DNA of 23,237 nt from Phoronis australis (taxonomy: Eukaryota > Phoronida > Phoronidae), in contig NMRA01000266.1 of assembly GCA_002633005.1 (NCBI GenBank), positions 364,401 to 387,637 on the forward strand. Direction: 5' to 3'. Below are positions 8,808 to 17,790 of this stretch, piece by piece. The notes beneath the pieces were generated by a model. That model was not told the DNA's origin and ran no database searches. It worked only from the letters and a program-made list of their open reading frames with translations. Position numbers and translations under genes: made by a program. Numbering within the stretch: position 1 is the stretch's first letter; each line of letters starts with the position of its first letter.

Positions 8808-8915
8808 GGTGTGACGGACGTAAAAATTTGTCGTCCGTTTGTTAAGTGATTCCGTTTGTTAAGTGCCCGCTTTCTTTACTCGAGGTCGTGGGTTCAAGTC
8901 CCACCAGGTCACACC
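8808..8915 (+). repeat. tRNA-derived SINE head
   Basis: A perfect T-arm is visible: GTGGG (8888-8892), loop TTCAAGT, CCCAC (8900-8904). This gives a Pol III B box GGTTCAAGTCC (8891-8901) close to the consensus GGTTCGANTCC. The outer ends GGTGTGAC (8808-8815) and GTCACACC (8908-8915) are exactly complementary. The D-arm/A-box region has been replaced or scrambled: a 15-bp string TCCGTTTGTTAAGTG is duplicated at 8834 and 8851. A usable anticodon arm is not apparent, so this is a retroposed tRNA derivative, not a functional tRNA gene. The body may extend to the A-rich segment near 8985. Confidence 0.6.
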
Positions 8916-9059
8916 GCTAAACCCTTGAGCCAGGTTTCTAGCTCCTCAGCTCGGTTTTAACCATACATTAATAAAGCATAAAAATATTTCCAGGTGATCA
9001 GTGCAATGGGCCCACATGCGAGGCCTGTGCACGTCTGTTACAACGTGTATCAGACCGCC

Positions 9060-10006
9060 TGCAATTATTTTTTTTAAAGTGATTTCTGACTTAACAAGTA
9101 ATCCCCGGGAATAAAAATACAATTTTAAGAAATATCATAGTGAAAATTAAGTACATGATATAGAATAATTATAATTTTGAATACTAGTAAAAGTCCTCTA
9201 ACCCACTGTCGTTTTGTTTGTCATATTTCTTGAAATAATAGATTTAATTCACAAAAGTGTTTTAAATATAACAAAATTTGAGACCTTTTATTTCGTAGAT
9301 GGGTTCTTTAGAGCGGGCGTTGAGTTAATATCCTATAAAGATCTCTTGGAATTTGTAGGAATTGAAAAAGGCTGAACTAAAAAGAGAAGTGTAACTTGAA
9401 ATATTTAAACTTGTGTAATTTTCCGCTTGCTTGGTTGAAAGACAAATAAGAGTAAAACTTCTGTTTCCTACCCGATTGCTTCAGTGCGAGCAAAAATTCA
9501 TGAGTTGTTAGCAATCATAATTAGTACTAATTAGTCCGCGATTTCAAAATTTGAGCAGATGCGACTACTTGTGCCACAACAAAACGAAAGTTTACGAAAA
9601 CAAATTTCTTGAAGAACACTCCGATACTTTAAAATTTACCAAATAATATGAAACGAAACTTCTGAAAAGTGGCAACATGGAGGACTGTAACACACAATGG
9701 AAATTTTTTCTCAGGTTTTCTTTGACCATGGCACCGACTATTTTTCACCTTACTCTATACACGTTTACATTTTTTGAAATATTACGAAACGGAATGAATT
9801 TAAAATAGCGTCAGGGTACACTCCGCAGTACGGTGTACATTCGCCGCCATCGCCGGATAAAATAGATTTATTGCTTAGTGAAATGCTGGTATCGGTAGTT
9901 TTTAATTGACATTATATCATGTCAAACACGATTTTGATTTGCAAGCGCGAAACAGTGAGTCAAATCAGCATATCATCTATGCAACCGATGGCTACCGCGG
10001 TCATCC
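9060..10006 (+). repeat. Dispersed repeat family, copy B (5' truncated)
   Basis: It matches copy A from about 4390 and copy C from about 20690 onward, and continues past the point where A stops. The 3' half shares ACTCCGCAGTAC, CGCCGCCATC, AGTGAAATGCTGG, CAAACACGATTTTGAT and CGATGGCTAC with copy C (21600-21820). It has no MITE insertion, so it shows the uninterrupted state of the site that is split in copy C. The first ~150 bases of the family, present in A and C, are absent. Confidence 0.8.
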
Positions 10007-10899
10007 ACCCAGGGTCACCGGTCGATGCTTATAAAAATGGCCAGTGTAAATTGTGGGGTATGTTGACTAAATTTACCGAGAAATCGCTGACTGTATAGAA
10101 CCGCACCTCAAGAGTCTCGCTTGATGAACAATAAAAACAAGATTAATATGAAGAAATGAAATTAGGCTTGATTTGAAAACTACAACTGTCGATCAATAGT
10201 CAGTCGAACAGGTACCCGGAAATTTTCAGTGTAAACTGTTCACCCCGGCCAACCCGCGATTGAGAACGCCCCGAAGGCGATGGAGAACGAAATTTGGCGA
10301 GAGTAGAGAAGCCAGACAAGGTGAATAAATTTGATGAATCTTCGTTGTTTCTACTTTCAGTGTAGAAACAGAGGCACAAGTTCAAGGCGTAACACATTGA
10401 GAAAGGATATGTAGAGGTTTAGGAAAGTGTCTCTTCCAATTATTGGAGAAAAGTTACTTTGACCGAGGCATCGGATGAGCCGAAGGTGATTTGTATGTCA
10501 TTTGGCAAATTGTGGTTATTTTTGGCACTATATCAATAAATTTATCTCAAAGTTATGAAGAAATGACGCCTGAAGATGTAACGCAATGCTTGCTTTTCGT
10601 AGTTCTCTCAGGATCTCTGAATTTTCGATACTTTTCTGTTGAAACAAGCGATCGAGAGCGCATTGATATGCGAACGGGAACGCATCGTGGTGTGTAGAAC
10701 AATAATTAGTTTTTACTCAAAAAACGTGAAGAACGTTACAAAATCAGAGTGGTGCAATTAATTAATCACATTTTGCGTCACTTCTGTGTTACATTCGTAT
10801 CAAAACTAAACAATAGCATAGCATATATCCAGTAAATCGCCATGAGCACTAAACGTACATGAAAAATGCTATCTTAGTTATAGATATTTCCACAGATGA
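10007..10899. other. Intergenic stretch without supported gene
   Basis: It contains the 49-bp repeat at 10241-10289 and an unremarkable 68-codon frame at 10491-10697 that I do not recognise. No splice-supported exon or transposon terminus was found. Confidence 0.4.
10241..10289 (-). repeat. 49-bp CpG-rich repeat (inverted partner at 16225-16273)
   Basis: In reverse complement this 49-bp block matches 16225-16273 with seven mismatches (about 86%). Read in phase, both copies encode an Arg/Ser-rich string (here RSPSPSGRSQSRVG). Similarity stops sharply on both sides. It could be a small dispersed element or a duplicated coding fragment. Nearby at 10347-10369 there is an unrelated perfect 8-bp hairpin, GTTTCTAC-N7-GTAGAAAC. 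Confidence 0.6.
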
Positions 10900-11250
10900 T
10901 TTTGTTTTCATATCCGGAAACAAGCTCACTGTTATTATTGTGAAGCGAGCTTCAACGAACATGTTACTCACGACGTGAAGGTACACCCTACCAAGGTTTT
11001 CAAATACAGACATCTACTTTTAGACGAAATCTGTGGGAACAAGGGGCTCTAAACTGAAGACTCACCCAGGAATTGTTCCATGTGGCGTGTCAGCCAAGGT
11101 TTACAAATTGTTGCTGCAGGTGAAAGTGAGTGTCGAATCTTCTTGCAAAATTGTGACAGCAAAAGGAAAAAAAACAAACAGCCTGTGAAGTCAACGAATG
11201 GTGATAAGCTTGCCCATGGGGAGAGAGAGGAGTGCGGCAGCACCATTTAG
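10900..11250 (+). pseudogene. Possible C2H2 zinc-finger-like coding remnant
   Basis: One phase is open for 50 codons (10900-11049), broken by TAA at 11050-11052, then open for 65 codons to TAG at 11248. The first part contains HCYYCEASF followed by H-DVKV-H. This resembles a C2H2 finger whose loop is about three residues short, and the CxxC-x-ASF start looks like the finger at 15562-15573. A second degraded finger may follow (LLLDEICGNKGL). The second part is Lys/Ser-rich with no motif. Composition looks coding but chance is not excluded. Confidence 0.28.
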
Positions 11251-11454
11251 GAGATGACTCAAAGATTTCCACTAACGAATGTCAGGGATTTAAAAATTGC
11301 CAGAAGTTGTGTAAACTGATGTGCTGATAAAACGGGTTGGATTTTACTTGATGTTTTACTGATATTATCGATACAGAGATGAACAGATGGACTTGTGGCA
11401 CCCGTCTGGCTTGAATGACGTTTTGTAGTCTTGGTCCTAAGTTCACCGTGCATC

Positions 11455-11770
11455 CAGTGGCGGATCTACGGGGGGGCTTCAGGAGGTTTCAACCCTACCC
11501 CTTGGGCCAGAACCAAAAAATGAAAAAACAAAACGTCACCAGCAAAACGAAGCACTGCCAGCGTGTGTAAGCCCTTAGTAAACCACCTCGAAAATTTGAG
11601 AGGGGAGTTCACAATGAAAATACATTTTTTTGCATTGTGATTTGCTGTTATGAAAAGCAACGCATTTCGAGATTTCGTGGCTCGTCGACAAAACGCGCGG
11701 AGTTCAACTGTGCGCCCGCTTCCGTCGACTCTTTTGAAGTAGCCAAGAATTTTAGATGGACCCACCGCTG
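11455..11770. mobile_element. MITE-like element with CAGTGGCGGATCT terminus
   Basis: The left end CAGTGGCGGATCTACGGGGG (11455) is matched in inverted form at the right end by CAGCGGTGGGTCCATCTAA (reading inward from 11770), about nine of the first twelve bases. CAGNGGCGGATC-type ends occur on non-autonomous DNA transposons, probably hAT-like; that assignment is from general knowledge and not proven. I could not find an intact 8-bp target duplication, so the ends may be eroded. The 99-codon minus-strand frame inside (11466-11765) is not a recognisable protein. Confidence 0.5.
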
Positions 11771-13133
11771 AAAGAGCAGCTCTGTAGCTGACTTCTTTAG
11801 TTAACTAGCTTCTTTACTCTAAGACATGTTTCGGTTTCATTAGGGAAAATATTGTGGTGCCGCAACCCTGATATTCAGGCCAATTGACGTGCAACGTGTT
11901 TACCTCATCTGTCATGCCGTGTCATGCTATTACACGCCACACGTTTGTAACTCGAATTTGGCTTGTGTCATAATAAGGTTGCCTTGTGCAATCTCATACA
12001 GTGTACATGTAATATTTTTTAAAAATCGATCAACTCGTTTTCGAAGAATTGCTGTTGTGGCGGGCGCCGTGGTCTGGTCGCGAGTCCGTTTCAAGATGCA
12101 CCCTAACAAGTTATGTCTACACACGGAATGACCCCGGGGTGCAGTCACATAGGCAAGGTGACCGCATTTGCGAATACTTACTGTACCAGAAATTGCTGGT
12201 AGGCAAAGTCTTGCGGGACTCGCGCGATGTTCAATAGGCCTTCTAAAGAACTCTTCCGATTTAGGCACCTATCGTCTTTCTACCTGCAGTAAGCACCACT
12301 GCCGTCTTCTATATTGGTAATTTCCATAGAAATGCCCACCCGATGAAACACTCGTGCCCGTCGGCGTTTATTTGGTGTTACACCTTCGGGTGTCAAGTGT
12401 TCAGACATTGGGAGGTTTATTCCAAAATTTGCAAGAGATGCAAATAAGTCCTGGGATACATCGTCAAGGTTTGAAGTAGTCCATGATGAACGGATCCAAT
12501 TTAGTTGCGCATGTAACTCTTTTGAATGGGCTTGGCTACCTCAGAAGGCTTAGTGCCAAACAAGATGCTGACATGGTAGAGGCTTAGAATCTCATTGACA
12601 CAGCAGTTGACGAACAAACATCGAAGAAGTCTGGGTAGAATGGTTCTAAGACGAGCAAACCATTGAATTCAATGTACAGATTCCTCGGTAGTCTAGGCAA
12701 CAGAAGCATAGGACTAAAGTTCCTGCAGAAACACACAGGTAATAAATTATGATTCTACTGTACACAGTTTGTATAAAATTTCGGTTTTCTTTGATGCTTG
12801 TGCACAATGAAAACAAACTAGAAATTATTTTTGGTCATGCCAAATTTACCCAGTACAACACAGGGTCTACTAGCGCACAGAACTGATTCCGGTTTGTATT
12901 TCTACTGGGATCTTTATCTGCTTCATAACCGAAATCTATTTCACGTAGTGCGTAGTTAAATTTGTACTCAATACTTGTTTTTAGCGGGTATTACAGAAGA
13001 ACAGTTGGAATACCGTTCCTGGACAACCTCTCGTAGCAGTTGACCAACATAAATACGCGTATGAGCAACCACTGGGTATTTAAAAGTGTCTAGAGAGAAG
13101 TTTTCAATTCAGATTTTTGCACAGTGCACTTTA
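11771..13133. other. Non-coding stretch
   Basis: Overlapping frames at 11889-12268 on both strands reflect a CpG-rich segment (12050-12160) and no domain is visible. A small UUCG-type hairpin, ACACC-TTCG-GGTGT, lies at 12380-12393, and a POU octamer ATGCAAAT at 12438-12445. No exon or transposon end is supported. Confidence 0.4.
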
Positions 13134-13151
13134 GGTGTCGCAAGAGACCAG

Positions 13152-13562
13152 GGCCCGGTCTCTAATCTTTGTACTCGAAACGAACTCGAAACTATTTTTG
13201 GCAATTTCTCTGCTCCTTTTGTGCGAACTTAAGATAGTTGGTTATCAGACTGTGCTCGAATACATTATAGCTTATGCATAGGAGTTTCTAGTTCAAGTTT
13301 GCCCTTGAAGACCCTTATATTCGTGCAACAAACTCGAGTAAAAACTCGAAACTTCGAGTTCAAACTCGAACTTATTGCTATAATATTGGGTTTACAAACT
13401 GTGAACTAAGGGCAATAAATTATCTCCGTAAGTTATTGTGTACTCGAGCATAGAATAATACCCTGTAGACACTTATCTTGAGTTCGCCCAAAAGTAGCGT
13501 AGAAAATGCCAAACCTAATTTCGAGTTCCATTTCGAGTAAAAAGATTGGAGACCGAGCCTAC
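13152..13562. mobile_element. ~410-bp imperfect foldback element
   Basis: The two halves are inverted copies of each other. The left arm starts GGCCCGGTCTCTAATCTTT and continues with ACTCGAAACGAACTCGAAA; the right arm read in reverse starts AGGCTCGGTCTCCAATCTTT and continues with ACTCGAAATGGAACTCGAAA. Similarity carries on inward (TTTGGCA-TTTCT, CTTTTG-GCGAACT-AAGATA). The centre is a perfect small palindrome, AACTCGAA-AC-TTCGAGTT (13343-13360). Such elements are usually foldback transposons or MITEs; a PIF/Harbinger origin is possible from the GGGCCCGGT end but no target duplication was seen. The motif ACTCGA recurs throughout. Confidence 0.75.
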
Positions 13563-13566
13563 TTAA

Positions 13567-13880
13567 GGTCTTGCAAGAGACCAGGCCAACTTGATTTGTA
13601 GATATTGACATTCAGTGTAGGCCTACTTCTGGTCCTTCGGCGAATTAGTCTTGTGATGTTCTTCACCACAGGGTGCTTTGTAAAACTTTTCATCTCAGTC
13701 ATTGCCGTTTGGTCCCGTGACGGATCGACATTTAATACGGATAGTAAGCAAAGGTGTACTTTTGGTCTCGCGACAGACCAGGCCAGCCTATTTGCGTACT
13801 CTCAGTGTACATGTGGCCTTTCTGTGAACTGCTTTTGTATATTTTTTCACCACGATGCAGAGAATGTTTTGGTTCCGTGA
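13567..13880 (+). repeat. Tandem units of ~197 bp, two visible
   Basis: Unit 1 starts at 13567 (GGTCTTGCAAGAGACCAGG) and unit 2 at 13764 (GGTCTCGCGACAGACCAGG). Both go on to share TCAGTGTA, TTCACCAC and TTTGGTYCCGTGA blocks, with unit 2 about 30 bp shorter. A related start, GGTGTCGCAAGAGACCAGG, sits at 13134-13152 immediately before the foldback, as if the foldback landed in an earlier unit. The unit start is itself nearly palindromic. The 91-codon frame 13605-13880 runs across both units and is not credible as a gene. Confidence 0.65.
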
Positions 13881-14454
13881 AAATGTAATCAGGTGATTTG
13901 CTTGCTGATACATTTGTTATTTTTCAATTGTTGCGACATACCGTAGCACAACAGTCAACGTGATTCAGCTTAATAACGTGATACTTAATTGTCGCTTTTA
14001 ACACTAGATTATGAGCTGAGAGCACCATTGTTCGCCAGATTTTCTCATAACGAGACAGAATATATGTTTATTCCCAGACGTAACAGTGACTGTCTTCGTT
14101 CTTGAACAACTTGAGAGGCTGCTGTCACGCAATCATCTTACTTGGCCGTTGGTGTTCCTTATGCTCTTGAATATTTGGTAGTTGCCTAATCCCGGTCCTG
14201 TACTTTTTCGTATACGACTTTTTATGCAAAAAAGGTGTGTGTAGACAAATGTTCCAACAAGAATTTTTGCTGGTGGCGTGACTCATACCAAGATGTGCAC
14301 AATTATAGTTTCACGAAGCTCATGAGCCAAGTTCATGTTACGAAATCGAGAAAGGTTTTAAATTATCTTAAGAAAAAATCCAGAGACACGTTAACTGCCA
14401 GAAACTCGCTAGGATGCATGGAAATTTTACTATTTGGCTACAAAAACAAAAAAT
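13881..14454. other. Non-coding stretch
   Basis: No gene seen. The 124-codon frame 14235-14609 begins here, but it has no domain and its last third reads through a transposon end. Confidence 0.4.
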
Positions 14455-14575
14455 TGTCTTACACGGTAGGGGGAACCCATCTTTCGACCTTCCCCCCGCT
14501 CGGCGCTGCGCGCCTCGGATTCTACCTTTGCAGGAATCCTGAACCACCCTTACTGAAAACGCAGATACACCACTG
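14455..14575 (-). mobile_element. Fragment of a MITE-like element (one terminus)
   Basis: Reading inward from 14575 on the minus strand, the end is CAGTGGTGTATCTGCGTTTT, similar to the CAGTGGCGGATCT ends at 11455 and 21515. It is followed by a CpG-rich block containing CCGAGGCGCGCAGCGCCGAG (about 14498-14517 in reverse) and G/C runs near 14465-14505. These are typical of degraded invertebrate DNA-transposon sequence. The other terminus could not be located, so the extent is a guess. Confidence 0.4.
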
Positions 14576-15246
14576 GCATCTTCAGTTCATGATTTCCAGT
14601 TTAATGTGAAATTGAAAAAGAGTGAGACGAGTTATAATACACATGCTATATTATGATTTTCTTAAAATGCATTCAAAATGTTGTCTTTGAGGTCACTTCA
14701 AGACACTGGAAAACAACTACAATATTAAATATCACACATACCTCAACATTGGTCATAAAAAAGATTTAAAACATTGCTTTAGAGAAATCAACATTACAAA
14801 CCTATTGAACATTTCCTAATAATTATTTTGGAATGTATTAGACTAAATCATCACTGAATAACAGACAATGTATTTCGGACTGGTTGACAGCATATTAAGT
14901 TTCTCACAAGAAATCAACAACTACAATATAAAAAATTCTACAATGATCATAGACATATATTTTCTTTTGAAATATTAATTGGTCAAAACAACTGTATGTA
15001 AGTATTGCCCAATGATACTTAGTATGGCCAATTAAATCTGACTCAACACTACAAAAATACTATGGTTTTGTTAAAGATCCTATTGAAACAACACAAATAT
15101 AGAAAGAAATTTGAGGATAAAAGTTTCAAAACAAAAAGTTAAGAAAACTTCAGACAACTACCAACCATAAACTCTGTAAATCTGAATAAACTATAGTGAC
15201 TTAACAACCTTCATCACTGGACTTGATGATTTAAACCATAGCATTT
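14576..15246. other. Very AT-rich stretch downstream of the zinc-finger remnant
   Basis: No open frame of interest. On the minus strand it would be the 3' flank of the zinc-finger pseudogene, but I found no AATAAA in that orientation. No repeat structure was recognised. Confidence 0.4.
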
Positions 15247-15656
15247 CTATTTCTTGTGCATGTAGGAGGCATACTGTTTGCATGACATACCACATTCACA
15301 AAATAGGAGTGTCCCTGTGCTCTGACGCATATATGGCGTCGGGCACACTCTTTCCGTGAAACATTGATCGCAGATAGGACACTGAATCGACTTGATTTCT
15401 GAGCACGATGCTTCATGTTGTGTTTTCTTATATCGACAAAAAATTCTTGCCCCATGCAACACGTCTATCACAGGGCTGGTAAATTTCTTGCTTGCCGTAG
15501 TGTCACTGTGTGCTATTGCCACGTGGTCATACAAAGTCTATTTCTTCGTGAACGAAGCTCCACAACATTCACACACTCCTTTGTGCAGTTGTGCTACTCT
15601 TTTTTGAAGGCGTGGACGTTAACACCCTGAAGGACTCGTCGTGTGTCTACTGTCAA
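15247..15656 (-). pseudogene. Broken C2H2 zinc-finger gene remnant (three to four fingers)
   Basis: Finger 1 (15573-15508): C-EC-C-GASF...LYD-H-VAIA-H fits C-x2-C-x12-H-x4-H exactly, but has TAG at 15540-15538 inside the loop. Finger 2 (15470-15408, another phase) ends GQEFFVDIRKHNMKH, giving C-x12-H-x3-H, but the first Cys position reads TGA followed by TAG. Finger 3: CPICDQCFTE (from 15381) loses phase before ECARRH; the Cys-to-His spacing is 34 nt instead of 36. A last piece, FCECGMSCKQYASYMHKK, ends at 15247. A good acceptor-like tract, TTTGATTTTTTCAG, ends at 15657. At least two stops and two frame changes in ~330 bp indicate a dead gene; sequencing error is unlikely to explain all of them. 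Confidence 0.72.
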
Positions 15657-16162
15657 CTGAAAAAATCAAACGCATTTTTATACATGTATTTGTTAAGCTA
15701 AATCTCACAAACAAAACATGAAAAAACGGTGAACTAATTCATGGCACGTATTATTCCAATATCATTAACATAACACAGTAACTTGAACGCCTATTCTGGC
15801 CAATGCAGAGAAAAAGGGTGCGTTCACGATAGCCTTAGAGAATTAACTACTTCGTTCCCGACCGCCGTCTCACACAAGGATATGCTTGTATTGGTTAATA
15901 TCTCGAATTGTTTCACAAATCATATCCAACAAAGGTGTCACCAGGGGCAATTAAACTATAACCGTCACACGCCTCTAATTGTTGATAACGAGATGAAATT
16001 GTCCACTTTACGAGGCGTAAGGCATTTTACTGAAAGCCGTTGCTTTCTGAGCTCATAATTTTAAGAAATAAGCAAAAGCCAAGTATTATTTCATATTCAC
16101 AACAAAAATTAAACCGTAACGCTTTTCCGTGAGTCGCATTCGTACCAAAGTAGCCTCTATTT
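15657..16162. other. Non-coding stretch
   Basis: It contains a 91-codon plus-strand frame (15783-16058) with no recognisable domain, no splice support and no start-context evidence. It also includes the putative upstream intron side of the zinc-finger remnant. Confidence 0.35.
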
Positions 16163-16315
16163 AAGAAGAAAATGACAAACTCACCGGGTATGCCACCGGC
16201 ATCTACCGTTTAGGTGCAAGGTCTCGTTCGCGATCGCCTTCCGGGCGTTCTCGATCGCGAGTTGGCCAGAGTGCTCTGGCAGCTAGTTTCGTGATCGCAA
16301 GCTTAAATACGTGAG
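16163..16315 (+). other. Open frame with Arg/Ser-rich core over a 49-bp repeat
   Basis: One phase is open for about 49 codons and contains RSRSRSPSGRSRSRVGQ, an RS-dipeptide string like those of SR splicing proteins. The core (16225-16273) is the 49-bp block that recurs inverted at 10241-10289. Of the seven differences between copies, three are silent in this phase. No ATG, acceptor or donor clearly bounds it. It could be a degenerate exon or simply a CpG-rich repeat whose CGNTCG pattern spells Arg-Ser. Confidence 0.25.
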
Positions 16316-17719
16316 AGAGTTGACATTCTAAGTCTATACTTCTATGGCTACAACGAACGCTCGTTTACAAAATGTGCAATTTTTCGAGTCAGTCATATTC
16401 CTGTACTCCCATGTTTCGTCTCCATCACAATAGAGGGCGGCTTGACTTTATAAAGCCAGTACTAAGTCATTTCTGTAAATTTATGGCATTTACCGACGTC
16501 ACAGTGGAATTTATGTTTACGCTTTTACAAATAAACAAAAAGAATGATCATTTTCGAATAACTTTTAAGAACATTGGGTATTGACGTCCGATGTCCAGTT
16601 TTTCAATATTTTAACAAAAATCACGGAGATAATTAACTATCTTCTTAAAGGGAAAAATTAGCTAAAATCTCATTTGAGTCTATAGGAAGAGTGCCCTTCT
16701 TCAGAAAATCGATCACCAGAAACTTGAAACAGGTGTTCCCACTTTGAAATTGAACATTAAAAGTTTTGCTGAGTGAAAACCAAAAACATCGCGCCAAGTT
16801 TCCTCAATCACCAGCGCCCGACATGTTTGACCCAACTTTAATTTTTTAAGATCAATTATTCAAAAGTAGTTGTAATCTGACAGGGAAAACAGCGTATTTA
16901 GCTCATGTCGTTCTTTGGTTAATGAGAAAACACTTCTAATGGTTTTTTAAACAATTTTTAAAATCAATGTATTTTAATGACAATTAACAGTTTTATATTC
17001 GAAATTTGTTTTGATCTATTAGTTTGGAAAAGAACTCCATTTTACTTGCTTGCGATGTTGGCTCCCCCTCTCCGTGACATCGGAAATTAAAACATTAAAA
17101 CACCTGGTTGTCCGACGTACAGCAGTAGACAGAAGACCATGACTGACAAATTTCATTTCTAACACCATTTTATTATTTTCGGTGTGATCGATGTTTACCA
17201 AATCCAGCAGTATGAGGGGTTACACGATTTCATTGCATTCAAAATGGTGGGACAGGCACCTGTCTCAGATTTTGGAAAGTAACCGTGTCTTGCCACACAC
17301 ACAAAGGGTCAGTGCGTGTGAATAAGACACGTGTATGCTCGTGTCCATGGAGATAATATTTGATTCATAAAACTCCTCATTAAAAGTGCCGTAGAAGGGT
17401 ATTCTACACATAAATAGCACGGATATCTACTAATCTTACTGTTGGATAAAACGGGAATTTTGTGATAACAATTTTATCAGATAAATTTATGTTTTTGAAT
17501 TCCCCTCATTTATTTCAAATATCAAATGTCAATACAACATGTCCACAGACGAGACCCAGAAAACAACATAATTCAATTCGGTGTTGTGCTTTTATTACAA
17601 ATCCCCAATTCTCACTACTTTCCGTAAGTCATTCGATGGAATCAAGGCTGTCTTCTTCACCATTTTAAATGATTGAAAATTCTAAGCTTACTAAAATACG
17701 CTTCTGAAAATGTACAACG
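16316..17719. other. Non-coding stretch
   Basis: No supported gene. Chance frames are at 16372-16584, 17019-17201 and 17462-17668. A CRE-like TGACGTCG (minus) sits near 16496, and a palindrome GACAGG-CA-CCTGTC near 17250. AT-rich throughout. Confidence 0.4.
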
Positions 17720-17790
17720 CCTCGGATTTGGCTGAGCGTTAGACACGGGTTCGGCTACGTTTGCGGAGGTAGCGTGTTTGATTCCGCGCA
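17720..17790 (+). repeat. Degenerate tRNA-like sequence (SINE or tRNA pseudogene)
   Basis: An A-box-like TGGCTGAGCGTT (17729) and a B-box-like TGTTTGATTCC (17775-17785) lie 46 bases apart, the spacing normal for a tRNA. The acceptor stem does not pair and the T-stem is imperfect (GCG...CGC with a bulge), so it is not a functional tRNA. It is probably a fragment of a tRNA-derived retroposon. Confidence 0.4.

Noticed and set aside
11466-11765. 99-codon minus-strand open frame
   Set aside because: Lies wholly within the MITE-like element and shows no transposase motif.
11889-12268. Overlapping frames on both strands
   Set aside because: Mutual shadows over a CpG-rich segment. A possible GTAAGT-like donor on the minus strand is not backed by a domain.
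13605-13880. 91-codon plus-strand open frame
   Set aside because: Spans two tandem ~197-bp units, and the two units do not encode similar peptides.
14235-14609. 124-codon plus-strand open frame
   Set aside because: No recognisable domain. Its last third reads through a CpG-rich transposon end (14455-14575), and there is no splice or start support.
17720-17790. Functional tRNA gene
   Set aside because: A and B boxes have the right spacing but the acceptor and T stems do not pair; kept only as a tRNA-like relic.
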